Part shown: positions 22,397 through 31,854 of the stretch, piece after piece
How positions within the stretch are numbered: position 1 is the first letter of the stretch
How the letters are laid out: every line of letters begins with the position of its first letter
Assembly: GCA_963839285.1 (NCBI GenBank)
Contig: CAWIUN010000020.1
Coordinates: 248,001 to 312,000, forward strand
Reading direction: 5' to 3'
From: DASSSQ01 sp963839285
GTDB lineage: Bacteria; Actinomycetota; Thermoleophilia; Gaiellales; Gaiellaceae
Length of the DNA: 64,000 nt
Program-made: the position numbers and the translations under genes
Notes under the pieces: generated by a model
What the model was told of the DNA's origin: nothing
What the model saw: the letters and a program-made list of their open reading frames with translations, nothing else
Database searches by the model: none

Positions 22397-24520
22397 ATGT
22401 CGCGCGTGGATAGGTCGCCGCTCGTCCGCGTCGAGCGGAGGCGGCAGAAGCAGCGTCGACTGCGGCTCCTGCCGGTCGTGCTGCTCGTCGTCGCCTGCCT
22501 GCTCGCGTCGGCCGGCGCGCTCGTCGCGATCGTGGCCTGGGCGACGCGCGGCTCGAGCGACGCGGCGCCGCCGGCGAGGACGACGACACCGCGCGTCGTC
22601 TCGAAGCCGGCGGCCCGCCGCGCGCGGCGGCCGCAGGCGCAGACGGCTCGCCGAGGCGGCGACCGGCCGGCTCGCCTCGCCGGTTCAGGATGCGGCCGCG
22701 GCGGCTCTGCCGGACGGCCGCGCGATGCTCCTCGGCGGCTTGACCGCGGCGGACGCGTCGCGGACGGACGTGCGGATCGCCGCGCCGCGCGGCGACCGGG
22801 CGGCGGGCGACCTGCCGACGGCGCTCCACGACACCGCCGCGGTCCCGCTCGGCGACGCCGTCTACCTCTTCGGCGGCGGCACGGGGGCGAACACGCAGAG
22901 CGACGCGATCCTGCGCGTGCCGCTCGGGGGCGGGACGGCGACGAGCGTCGGCCGGCTGCCCGCGCCGAGCTCCGACCAGTCGGCCGCCGCGATCGGCGGC
23001 ACCGCCTACGTCGTCGGGGGCTACACGGGCAGCCGCTGGCTCGACACGATCGTCGCCTGGCGGCCCGGCGGCGGCGCGCACGTCGTCGCGCACCTGCCCG
23101 CCGCCCTCCGCTACGCGGCCGTCGCCGCGGCCGGAGGGAAGCTCGTGATCGCGGGCGGCTCGCTCGAGAGCGGCGCCGCGAGCCGCGACGTGCTCGCGTT
23201 CGACCCGCGGAGAAACCGGGTCTCCCGGCTCGGCCGGCTGCCGGCGCCGACGACCCACGCCGCGGCCGCGACGCTGGGCGGCATCGTCTACGTGATCGGC
23301 GGCCGCGGCGCGAGCACCGGCACGCCGACGGGGCGGATCGTCTCCGTCGACCCGGTGCGCGGGCGGATCCGCGCGGCCGGGAGCCTGAGCGTGCCGCGCT
23401 CGGACCTCGCCGCGGTCGCCACAGGCGGCCGGATCCTGCTCGCCGGCGGGCGGAGCGCCGCCGGAACCGAGGCGCTGCTCGCCCGGCTAACGCCGAAGGC
23501 GAAGACGGCGGCGACGTCCGTCGACGTCTACGCGCACGACCGCCCCGGCGACCTGGCGCCCGCCGCCCGCGCCGCGAAGCCGCTCGTGTACGTGCCGAAC
23601 AGCCTCTCGGACACGGTCGACGTGATCGACCCGCGCACCGACAAGATCGTCGAGCACTTCGCGGTCGGCGGCCTGCCGCAGCACGTCGTCCCGTCCTGGG
23701 ACCTGAAGACGCTCTACGTCACGAACGACACCGGCAACAGCCTGACCGCGATCGACCCGCGCACGGGCAAGCCGGGGCGGACGATCCCCGTCGACGACCC
23801 CTACAACATGTACTTCACGCCCGACGGCCGCTACGCGATCGTCGTCGCCGAGCGGCTGCACCGGCTCGACTTCCGCGACGCGCACAGCTTCCGCGTCCAC
23901 CACCGGCTGAACGTGCCGTGCGCGGGCGTCGACCACATGGACTTCACCGCCGACGGGCGCTACCTGCTCGCGAGCTGCGAGTTCTCGGGCGAGATGGTGC
24001 AGGTGGACGTCGCCGCCGAGCGCGTCGTGCGGACGATCCCGCTGCCGGACGGCGCCTCCGGGATGCCGCAGGACGTGAAGCTCTCGAGCGACGGCCGCAC
24101 CTTCTACGTCGCCGACATGCACGCGAACGGGGTCTGGAAGATCGGCGCAGCCAGCTTCGAGCGTGCGCGGCTTCGTGCCGACCGGCAAGGGCGCGCACGG
24201 GCTCTACGCGAGCCGCGACGCCGGGCGGCTCTACGTCACGAATCGCAGCGAGGGCTCGATCTCGGTCGATCGACTTCCGCACGCAGAAGGTGGTCGAGAC
24301 CTGGCGGCTCCCCGGCGGCGGCAGCCCCGACATGGGGAACGTCTCGGCCGACGGGAAGACGCTCTGGCTCTCCGGTCGCTACAACGGGGAGGTGTACGCG
24401 ATCTCGACGAGGACGGGGAAGCTGCTGGCGCGGATCAAGGTCGGCGCGGGGCCGCACGGCCTCTGCGTCTGGCCGCAGCCGGGGCGCTTCTCGCTCGGGC
24501 ACACCGGCATCCTCCGGTGA
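22397..24520 (+). CDS. Membrane-anchored Kelch/YVTN beta-propeller protein (~707 aa)
   Basis: GTG/ATG start region at 22397: a basic N-terminus, then one membrane segment (LLPVVLLVVACLLASAGALV), so the propellers face outside. First propeller: Kelch-type repeats (AVYLFGGG, AYVVGGYTGSRW, LVIAGGSLESG, VYVIGGRGAST, ILLAGGRS). Second: YVTN/NHL-like (VYVPNSLSDTVDVIDPRTDK, LYVTNDTGNSLTAIDPRTGK). Three frame changes (near 22640, 24168 and 24272) are each fixed by one base; after the last the frame returns to that of the start and ends at 24520. Overlaps the cytochrome gene (GTGA). Its place before a cytochrome and a PQQ dehydrogenase suggests an accessory or substrate-handling role. Confidence 0.75.
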   Translation: MSRVDRSPLVRVERRRQKQRRLRLLPVVLLVVACLLASAGALVAIVAWATRGSSDAAPPARTTTPRVVSKPAARRARRPQAQTARRGGDRPARLAGSGCGRGGSAGRPRDAPRRLDRGGRVADGRADRRAARRPGGGRPADGAPRHRRGPARRRRLPLRRRHGGEHAERRDPARAARGRDGDERRPAARAELRPVGRRDRRHRLRRRGLHGQPLARHDRRLAARRRRARRRAPARRPPLRGRRRGRREARDRGRLARERRREPRRARVRPAEKPGLPARPAAGADDPRRGRDAGRHRLRDRRPRREHRHADGADRLRRPGARADPRGREPERAALGPRRGRHRRPDPARRRAERRRNRGAARPANAEGEDGGDVRRRLRARPPRRPGARRPRREAARVRAEQPLGHGRRDRPAHRQDRRALRGRRPAAARRPVLGPEDALRHERHRQQPDRDRPAHGQAGADDPRRRPLQHVLHARRPLRDRRRRAAAPARLPRRAQLPRPPPAERAVRGRRPHGLHRRRALPARELRVLGRDGAGGRRRRARRADDPAAGRRLRDAAGREALERRPHLLRRRHARERGLEDRRSQLRACAASCRPARARTGSTRAATPGGSTSRIAARARSRSIDFRTQKVVETWRLPGGGSPDMGNVSADGKTLWLSGRYNGEVYAISTRTGKLLARIKVGAGPHGLCVWPQPGRFSLGHTGILR

Positions 24521-24807
24521 CCCGCGGGCTGGCGGCCGCGCTGCTCGCCCCGCTGCTCGCCGCCGGCTGCGGCTCGAGCCACATGGAGGCCCGGGGCCAC
24601 GCGATCTACGAGCGCTCCTGCAGCGGCTGCCACACGATCTCGGGCAGGGAGAGCGGCGCGTCCGGCGGCGACCTGGCGCTGCTGCGGCTGAGCGTCGCCG
24701 ACCTCGCGAGCTTCGCCCGCGTGATGCCCGTCGACCCGCCGCTCGACCGGGCGGACGCCGACGCGGTCGCGCGCTACCTCCACGGCGTCGCCGCGCGGCA
24801 CCGCTGA
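24517..24807 (+). CDS. Cytochrome c lipoprotein (96 aa)
   Basis: GTG 24517 overlaps the previous stop. Signal peptide ending in the lipobox LLAAGC, so it is lipid-anchored outside the membrane. One haem motif CSGCH (IYERSCSGCHTISG), with a candidate distal methionine in ARVMPVDPP; otherwise a minimal class I cytochrome c. Probably carries electrons from the PQQ dehydrogenase to a terminal oxidase. Confidence 0.8.
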   Translation: MTRGLAAALLAPLLAAGCGSSHMEARGHAIYERSCSGCHTISGRESGASGGDLALLRLSVADLASFARVMPVDPPLDRADADAVARYLHGVAARHR

Positions 24808-24847
24808 CCGGTTTGGGCCGCCTCGCGAGCGGTTACCTGGACAGCCG

Positions 24848-27116
24848 GTGGCCGGGCGCCAGTCACGGGAAGGCAGCAGCTACGTGTTCGAGACGGTGCT
24901 CGTGCTCGTGGCGCTCCTGCTTGCGGTCGGCGCGGGCGTCGGCGGCTACTTCATCGGCCGCGGCGACTCGTCCTCGGCGACGAGCACCGTCACCGTCCCG
25001 GCCGGGAGCGCGCAGGGCGGGCGAGGGGGCCTCCCAGGGGCAGGCCCAGCAGATCAGCCCCGCGCCCGCGTTCAGCGCCGACGAGCTGAACGCGCTGCCC
25101 GGCGAGAACTGGATCACGAACGGCGGCTCGCTCGCCAACCAGCGCTACTCGCCGCTCGACGAGATCGACACCTCGAACGTCGCGCAGCTGAAGGGCGTCT
25201 GGCGGACGCACCTCCAGGGCTCGGCGACCGCGTCGAAGTACTCGGCGGAGGCGCAGCCGATCGTCTACGACGGCGTCGTCTACGTCCCGACCGGCGAGGA
25301 CGACGTCTTCGCCGTCAGCGTCGACACCGGCAAGATCCTCTGGACCTACAAGGGCAGCCTCGACGAGACGATCAGCACGGTCTGCTGCGGCTGGCTCAGC
25401 CGCGGCGTCGCGATCGGCGAGGGCAAGCTCTACCTCGGCAAGCTCGACGGCTCGCTCGTCGCGCTCGACCAGAAGACCGGCAAGGAGGTCTGGAAGACGC
25501 AGGTCGGGCGCTGGCAGGACGGCTACACGATCACCGCCGCGCCGCTCTACTACGACGGCATGGTCGTCACCGGGGTCTCCGGCGGCGAGTTCGGGATCCG
25601 CGGCCGCGTCACCGCCTACGACGCCTCGGACGGCAAGGAGCGGTGGCGCTTCTACACGATCCCCGGGCCGGGCGAGACGGGCCACGACAGCTGGCCGGCC
25701 GGCAACGACTCGTGGAAGCACGGCGGCGCGCCCGTCTGGCAGACGCCGTCGGTCGACCCGCAGCTCGGCCTGATCTACTTCTCGACCGGCAACGCCTCGC
25801 CCGACCTCGACGGCTCCAAGCGCGCGGGCGACAACCTCTTCAACACCTCGATCGTCGCGATCGACGCCAAGACCGGCACGTACAAGTGGCACTACCAGTA
25901 CGTCCACCACGACATCTGGGACTACGACGCGCCGAGCCCGACCGTCCTCTTCGACGTGGAGGTGAACGGCGAGACGCGGCACGGGATCGCCGAGGCGGCG
26001 AAGACCGGCTGGCTCTACATGCTCGACCGCGAGACCGGCAAGCCCCTCTACCCGATCCCGGAGAAGCCGGTGCCGCAGAGCGCCGAGCAGCACACGTCGA
26101 AGACGCAGCCGATCCCGAGCTACGACCCGTTCATCCCGCACACGCCGACCAAGGCGCAGGTGGCCGAGATCCGCAAGCTCGCGACGAAGAACGCGAAGGG
26201 CGGCAAGACGCTGCCGGTGAAGGCCGCGAGCGAGATCTACACGCCGTTCTGGAAGGACGCGATCGTGGTCGACGTGCCCGGCCCGCAGGGCGGCACGAAC
26301 TGGCAGCCGACGAGCTACAACCCGAAGACGCAGATGTTCTACGTCTGCGCGCAGGCGGCCGCGTCCGGCTACACGGCCGAGACGCAGCAGCCGGCGAAGC
26401 AGAAGCAGGTCAAGCAGTCCGAGATCGGCAGCGTCTTCACGACCGGCGGCTTCGGCACGAACCCCGGCACGTTCACGGCGATCGACGCGACGAGCGGCAA
26501 GATCGCCTGGCAGAAGAACTGGCCCGAGTCCTGCTACGCCGGCTCGTCGACCTCGGGCGGCGGCCTCGTCTTCGTCGGCCGCAACAACGGCGAGCTCCAG
26601 GCCTACGGCGCCCAGGACGGCAAGCAGCTCTGGAGCTTCCAGACGGGCGCGGGCGCGAACAACAGCCCGACCATCTTCGAGCGCAACGGCCACGAGTACC
26701 TCGTCTACTACTCGGGCGGCAACGCGCTCGCGGCGACCGCGCACGGCGACAACCTCTGGCTCTTCTCGCTCGACGGCAAGCTCGGGCCGGCGAAGCCCGC
26801 GGGCGGGGGCGCCGGCGTCGGCCACGCGGGGGAGAGCACGAACACGCCGTCCCAGAAGGCGGGCGACGCGACCGCGGGCAAGCAGGTCTTCCTCGACAAC
26901 TGCTCCGGCTGCCACGGCACGAACGGCACCGGCGGCAACGGCGGGCCCGACCTGACCGGGATCCCCTCGGCGAAGCAGCTGACGACCGTGCTCGGCCAGG
27001 TGCGGAACGGCGGCGGCGGCATGCCGGCCTTCAAGGGCACCCTGACCGACAAGCAGATCCGGGACGTCTCCGCCTACGTCGTCGAGGAGATCACGCACGG
27101 CAGCACCGGCGGCTGA
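24848..27116 (+). CDS. PQQ-dependent alcohol dehydrogenase with fused cytochrome c domain
   Basis: GTG 24848. An N-terminal membrane anchor (FETVLVLVALLLAVGAGVGG) then, after one extra base near 25030, an eight-bladed quinoprotein. Seen: WITNGGSLANQRYSPL (first blade), the adjacent cysteines STVCCGWLSRG that cap PQQ, W-docking repeats (VYVPTGEDDVFAVSVDTGKI, LVALDQKTGKEVWKT), and HHDIWDYDAPSP with the catalytic aspartate. A C-terminal cytochrome c domain has CSGCHGTNGTGGNGGPDLTG and GGGMPAF (methionine ligand). Oxidises an alcohol or aldehyde outside the membrane and passes electrons through its own haem. Substrate and metal (Ca, Mg or lanthanide) are not certain. Confidence 0.9.
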
Positions 27117-27263
27117 GCCGCTCGCCGACGCCCCGGGACGGCGAGTTCGTGACGTAAACATTCGGTTAGCTCCCGTCTGCGCCCCGCTGAGCAGAAATCG
27201 CTGCTGAGCAGGGAAAAAGACCGGACTAGCACATGGAGAGGACGCCTGTGTGCTGTCAGCGCA

Positions 27264-27312
27264 GGCGACGGTCGTGCGGCGCCGCACCATGCAAAGGCTT
27301 GCTAACGTCGCC
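27264..27312 (+). promoter_or_regulatory. Structured leader upstream of the Rpf-like gene
   Basis: A compact three-way junction can be drawn: GGCGACG (27264-27270) with CGTCGCC (27306-27312), enclosing the self-complementary GTGCGGCGCCGCAC (27274-27287) and GCAA-AGGC-TTGC (27291-27302). Rpf genes in Actinobacteria often carry a c-di-AMP (ydaO) riboswitch, but I do not find its conserved blocks here. The rest of the 280-base leader (27117-27396) shows only the repeated CTGAGCAG near 27188 and 27205. Confidence 0.35.
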
Positions 27313-27396
27313 GTCCTCGGGTGCGGCGTCCCGGTCCCCGTCGCCCAGCGAAGGACGCACCCGAACTGCGGAAAGCAACACAAGGGGGTTGACCCG

Positions 27397-28142
27397 ATGC
27401 GAGCACTCGCGACGCTCTGCGTGCTCTGTGCGCTGGGCGGTGGGATCACGGCGATCGTCGTGACCTCGCCGGCCGGTGCCGCCGAGCAGGCGCCTGCGAG
27501 AGCGCGGATCACGCCGGACGCCGGCCTGATCGCGAAGATCGACCACTACCGGCGCCTCACCTGGCGCTGGCAGACGACGATGGGGAGTACCGCGGACGCC
27601 GTCGGCCAGGACGGCCCGCGCCTCGACCGACCCGGCCTACCGGCGCTGGGTGCTCCGGCTCTGGAAGCGGCGCTCGAACCACGTGCAGCGGCGGGCCGCG
27701 CACTGGCTGGTCGCGAAGACGAACGAGTACCGGCGCGAGGTCGAGCACTGGCAGCGCGTGATGGGCGTGCGGTCGCAGCCCGTCCGGCGGCTCCAGTCCT
27801 CGTCGGCCGGAACGCTTCGGAACCGCAAGCGGGAGATGCTCGAGTGGCGCCGCAAGGCTGCGCGGACGAGCCGCCGGGCGGCGAATCCGCCCCGCCTTCC
27901 GTCCTGGCTCTGCATCCACCGCTTCGAGGGCTCCTGGACCGACGGGGGCGGGCCGTACTACGGCGGCCTCCAGATGGACCTGTCGTTCCAGCGGCATTAC
28001 GGCGGCTACCTCCTTCGCACGAAGGGGACGGCCGACAGACTGGACGCCGACGGAGCAGATCTGGGTCGCGGAGAAGGCCTACCGGAGCGGCCGCGGCTTC
28101 CACCCGTGGCCGCACACCGCCCGCGTCTGCGGCCTGATCTAG
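27397..28142 (+). CDS. Secreted resuscitation-promoting-factor-like transglycosylase
   Basis: ATG 27397 after AGGGGG. Signal peptide (MRALATLCVLCALGGGITAI ... SPAGAAEQ). A helical middle (RRWVLRLWKRRSNHVQRRAA) precedes the lysozyme-like domain: WLCIHRFEGSWTDGGGPYYG with the catalytic glutamate, GGLQMDLSFQRHYGG, and EQIWVAEKAYRSGRGFHPWP at the end. Two single-base insertions (near 27620 and 28043) must be removed; the frame then ends at TAG 28140-28142. Cleaves peptidoglycan; role in wall turnover or exit from dormancy is inferred from the family. Confidence 0.8.
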
Positions 28143-28217
28143 CCGTTCGACCGAGGCCGGGCGGGGCGCGAACCCCGCCCGGTTTAGGTCTGCCGCCCTT
28201 CAGGGATAGGTTGTCAT

Positions 28218-29279
28218 ATGAGCGCCGATCCCATCGCTCGCCTGCTCGAGCACGGCGAGGAGAACGGCTGCATCCACCTCACCCAGCTGAACGAGGTCGT
28301 GCAGGCCCTCGAGCTCGACGAGGAGCAGATCGAATCGCTGTTCGAGCGGATCGACGCCGCCGGCATCGAGCTGACCGACGACTGCTCTCGCGTCGCGGTC
28401 GCCGCCGACAGGTCCGAGACGACGTACAACATCGACGACCTCTCGACCTCGACGATGGACGCGCTGCAGCTCTTCCTGAACGAGGCCGGGCGCTACCCGC
28501 TCCTGACCGCCGCCGAGGAGGTCGAGCTGGCGAAGGCGATCGAGCGCGGCGACAAGCGCGCGAAGGACAAGATGATCAACTCCAACCTCCGCCTCGTCGT
28601 CTCGATCGCGAAGAAGCTACCAGGGCCACGGGCTCTCGCTGCTCGACCTGATCCAGGAGGGCATCATCGGCCTGATCCGGGCGGTCGAGAAGTTCGACTA
28701 CCGCAAGGGCTTCAAGTTCTCGACCTACGCCACCTGGTGGATCCGCCAGGCCGTCCAGCGCGGCGTCGCCAACAAGGCGCGCACGATCCGGATCCCGGTG
28801 CACATCGTCGAGCGCGAGCAGAAGATCGCCCGCGCCGAGCGCGACCTGACCGCGAAGCTGGAGCGCGCGCCGACGGACGACGAGGTCTCGAAGCAGGCGA
28901 AGCTGCCGGTCAAGCAGGTGCGCGAGGTGCGCGCCGCCGCCCGCGCGGTCACGAGCCTCGACCGGCCGCTCGGCGACGAGCACGACGCCGGCTCCTACGG
29001 CGACCTGTTCGCCTCCGACGAGGCGCCGATCGAGGAGGAGGTCCACGTCTCGCTCGCCGAGGAGACGCTGCACGCCGCCGTCAAGGAGCTGCCGGAGCGC
29101 GAGCAGCAGATCCTGAAGCTGCGCTACGGCCTCGAACGGCGACTCCGACCCGAAGTCGCTCGAGGAGATCGGCCGGATCATGGGCCTGACCCGCGAGCGG
29201 GTGCGCCAGCTCGAGTCGGCCGCCCTGCGGCGCCTGGCCGAGCGCCGCGAGATCGCCTCGCTGCAGCCCGCCGCCTAGC
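28218..29279 (+). CDS. rpoD: RNA polymerase sigma-70 factor, primary type (RpoD/SigA-like)
   Basis: ATG 28218 follows GATAGGTTGTCAT with no ribosome-binding site, so the message may be leaderless. A short region 1.1 (TQLNEVVQALELDEEQIESL), 1.2 (STMDALQLFLNEAGRYPLLT), 2.1-2.4 (NSNLRLVVSIAKK, LLDLIQEGIIGLIRAVEKFD, FKFSTYATWWIRQAVQRGVA), region 3, and 4.2 (KSLEEIGRIMGLTRERVRQL). Two single-base insertions (near 28616 and 29132) break the frame inside invariant stretches, the clearest evidence for sequence error in this window. About 350 aa after correction, shorter than SigA of many Actinobacteria, so a second primary-type sigma is possible. Confidence 0.9.
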
Positions 29280-29289
29280 GAGCCTGAGC

Positions 29290-30386
29290 TCATCGCGGTC
29301 GCCGCAGGCGCGGCGTCGCCCGGCTCCTCGCCGCTCGAGGCCCGCTTCGCCTCGGTCTCGCCGACGCCGGTCGCCACCTCCTCGACGCGCGAGCGCGGCT
29401 CGAGCGGCGGCGTCGGCGCGCCGACGCCCTGCCGCAGGCCGTCGATCACCTCGCCCAGCGCCTCGAGCGAGGAGTGGCGCGGCGACCAGCCGAGCTCGTC
29501 GCGGGCGCGCGCGGTATCCATGATCGGCACGTTCAGGCCCATGTCGACCCAGCCGACGTCGCTCGGCTGCAGGTGCAGCTTCCAGGTCAGCTGCGCCGCG
29601 CCGCGCAGGAGCCACTCGGGCACCGGCAGCTTGCGGGCACCGGAAGAGCGATGCGAGCTCGTCCGGGCCGACGACCGGGTCGGCGGCGACGTTGAAGGCG
29701 CCGCGGGCCGAGCCGACGATCGCGAGCCGGTACGCCTCCGCGACGTCGTGCGAGTGGACGGCCTGGAAGCGGAGCCGCGGCGTCGAGGGCACGAACGGGA
29801 TCCGTCCCCGCTTCAGCAGCCGGGTCGGCAGGAAGGGCCCGGCGAAGAGCCGGCGCTGGCCGGTCGCCGAGCCGAGCTTGAAGATCAGGCCGGGCCGCAG
29901 GCGGACGACCCGCACGGCCGGGTGCTCGAGCTCGAAGCGGTCGAGCAGCCGCTCGACCTCGGCCTTGTGCCGCGAGTAGTAGCTCGTGCGGATCCCGTCG
30001 ACGGGCCAGCTCTCGTCGACCGCGCGATCCTTGGGCCCGGGCGAGTAGGCGCCGACGGACGAGGCGTAGACGAGGCTCGGGACGCCGGCGGTCGCGACGG
30101 CCTCGAACACGCGCGCCGAGCCGTCGACGTTCGTCCGGCGAACGGCGAGGAGGTCGTGCGACGGCTGGATCAGCCACGCGAGCTGGACGACGCAGTCCGC
30201 GCCGGAGAAGAGCGGCGCGAGCTCGTCGCGGGTGATGTCGGCGGCGGCCCACTCGACCTTCGGGAGCTCGAGCTCGGGGAGCCGCCGGGCGACGCCGAGG
30301 ACCGAGTCGACCGCGGGCTCGTCGGCGAGCGACCGGAGCAGGCTCGTGCCGGTGTTGCCGGTCGCGCCGACGACGACGACGCGCAC
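29290..30386 (-). CDS. NAD-dependent epimerase/dehydratase (SDR family)
   Basis: GTG 30386; the preceding gene's TAG shares a base with it. VVVVGATGNTGTSLLRSL is the Rossmann GxxGxxG; ADCVVQLAWLI, VYASSVGAYSP (Ser) and SYYSRHKAEVERLLDRFE (YxxxK) complete the extended-SDR active site. Near 29640 one base shifts the frame; the C-terminus (WLLRGAAQLTWKLHLQPSDV, ARARDELGWSPRHSSLEAL) continues in another frame. The exact end is unclear because that frame runs into the convergent sigma gene; I place it near 29290. Substrate unknown. Confidence 0.75.
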
Positions 30387-30964
30387 TACCCCGCCCGCTC
30401 CCCGGCCGGCATGACGCCGAGCTCCTCGACGAGCGTGAAGAACGCCTTCGCGTACGGCGAGTGGTCGGTCCGGCGCCGCAGGTCGTCCCAGTCGACCTGC
30501 TCGCGAAGCGCGCGCGAGACCTCGAGGACGCTGTCGTAGTCGACCTCGTGCTCCTTCAGCGCCAGCAGCTTCGTCGCGAGGATGTCCGTCGGCGCCAGCA
30601 CCTTCATGCGCGTCGCCTGCACCTCGATCTCGTCCGCGCGCTCGAGCTCCTCGGCGGTGACCGGGCCGCTCGCGGGCTCGAAGATCAGGTCGACCATCAC
30701 GTCGCCGTCGCGAGCCTTGAAGAGCCAGCCCTCCGGCGGCCGCTCGGCCTCGAGGCCCGCCTCGCCGAGGACGGCGAGCGCCCGCTCCGCGTCCTCCGGC
30801 CTCAGGAAGAAGTCGAGGTCGTGCTCGCGCGGCGGCCCGCCTCGCGCCCACGAGGCGATCCCGCCCGCGAGCGCGAACGGGATCTCCGCCTCGCGCAGCG
30901 CGCACGTGACCAGCTTGAGCGTGTCGAGGATCCGGTCGAACGGCAGCTCTTCCCGCGCACCCAT
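30386..30964 (-). CDS. Nucleotidyltransferase-fold protein (192 aa)
   Basis: ATG 30964. FALAGGIASWARGGPPREHD followed by LDFFL is the GG...DxD signature of the polymerase-beta-like nucleotidyltransferase superfamily, as in AbiEii/MNT-like and aminoglycoside-type members. Later: LEAERPPEGWLFKARDGDVM and PTDILATKLLALKEHEVDYD, typical of the chromosomal family with no toxin partner. In one transcription unit with the epimerase. Target unknown. Confidence 0.7.
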   Translation of the reverse strand: MGAREELPFDRILDTLKLVTCALREAEIPFALAGGIASWARGGPPREHDLDFFLRPEDAERALAVLGEAGLEAERPPEGWLFKARDGDVMVDLIFEPASGPVTAEELERADEIEVQATRMKVLAPTDILATKLLALKEHEVDYDSVLEVSRALREQVDWDDLRRRTDHSPYAKAFFTLVEELGVMPAGERAG

Positions 30965-31026
30965 CGCGGTCGGAGGTACCCGGCGGGGACCGTTTGAATC
31001 CGTGGCGGTTGCGGCACCGTGCCTGC

Positions 31027-31854
31027 ATGGGCGCGACGATCCGCGTCGCCGCGGCAGGCGACATCCACTGCGACGTCCACGACCGCGGGCGCGTCGAGCA
31101 GGCGTTCGATCGCGTCGCGGGCGAGGCCGACCTCGTCCTGCTCGCCGGCGACCTGACCACGCACGGGCAGGTCGAGCAGGCGCAGGTGCTGGCGGACGTC
31201 TGCCGCGGGCTCCCGCTGCCCGTGCTGGCGGTGCTCGGCAACCACGACTGGCACTCCGACCGGGCCGCCGAGCTGACCGAGGTGCTGACCGAGGCCGGCG
31301 TCAGCGTCCTCGACCGGACGTTCGCGGTCGTCCCGGTCGGCGGCGTCTCGGTCGGCATCGTCGGCCTGAAGGGCTTCCTCGGCGGCTTCGGCGGCCAGAT
31401 GGCGAACTTCGGCGAGCCGCTCGTGCGCGCCTGCTACGCCGAGGTGACCCGCGACGTCGAGGCGCTGCACGGGGGCCTCGAGGCGGTCGCGGCCGCGCAG
31501 ATCCGGATCGTGCTGCTCCACTACGCGCCGATCTCGGAGACCCTCGCCGGCGAGCCGGAGGGGATCTGGGCGTTCCTCGGCACCGAGCGGCTGGCGGCGC
31601 CGATCGCCGCGCACACGCCGGACCTCGTCCTGCACGGCCACGCCCACGGCGGCAGCTTCGAGGGCTGCATCGGGCAGGTGCCGGTCTACAACGTCTCCGT
31701 CCACGTGATCGACCGGGACTTCTGGGTCTTCGACCTCGAGGCGACGGCGGACGCCGAGCAGCCGGCCGCGGTCGAGGTCGAGCTCGGGCCCGGCGCTAGG
31801 AGCCGACGACCTGGACGAGCCAGCGCCGGTCGCGCTCGCGGTCCAGCTCGATGA
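31027..31854 (+). CDS. Calcineurin-like metallophosphoesterase
   Basis: ATG 31027. All five metal-binding blocks are present: AAGDIHCD, LLAGDLTTHG, AVLGNHDWHS, VLLHYAPISE and LHGHAHGG. About 255 residues of recognisable protein, then a basic tail (ARSRRPGRAS) that overlaps the convergent YjbQ gene by 59 bases. A TAG at 31797-31799 in another frame is probably the natural stop, lost through an inserted base. Hydrolyses a phosphoester; the substrate is not predictable. Confidence 0.85.
   Translation: MGATIRVAAAGDIHCDVHDRGRVEQAFDRVAGEADLVLLAGDLTTHGQVEQAQVLADVCRGLPLPVLAVLGNHDWHSDRAAELTEVLTEAGVSVLDRTFAVVPVGGVSVGIVGLKGFLGGFGGQMANFGEPLVRACYAEVTRDVEALHGGLEAVAAAQIRIVLLHYAPISETLAGEPEGIWAFLGTERLAAPIAAHTPDLVLHGHAHGGSFEGCIGQVPVYNVSVHVIDRDFWVFDLEATADAEQPAAVEVELGPGARSRRPGRASAGRARGPAR

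Noticed and set aside
27117..27396. c-di-AMP (ydaO) or c-di-GMP riboswitch before the Rpf-like gene
   Set aside because: GCAAAGG and GCTAAC fragments are reminiscent of both, but the remaining conserved blocks are missing; only a generic structured leader is claimed.
24990..27512. An 840-codon minus-strand frame opposite the PQQ dehydrogenase
   Set aside because: Antisense shadow: valine/arginine/alanine-rich, no domains, and it crosses several genes.
28218..29279. Programmed +1 frameshifting in rpoD and other genes
   Set aside because: Sites share no slippery sequence or downstream structure, occur in unrelated genes several per kilobase in places, and interrupt invariant motifs; sequence error is far simpler.
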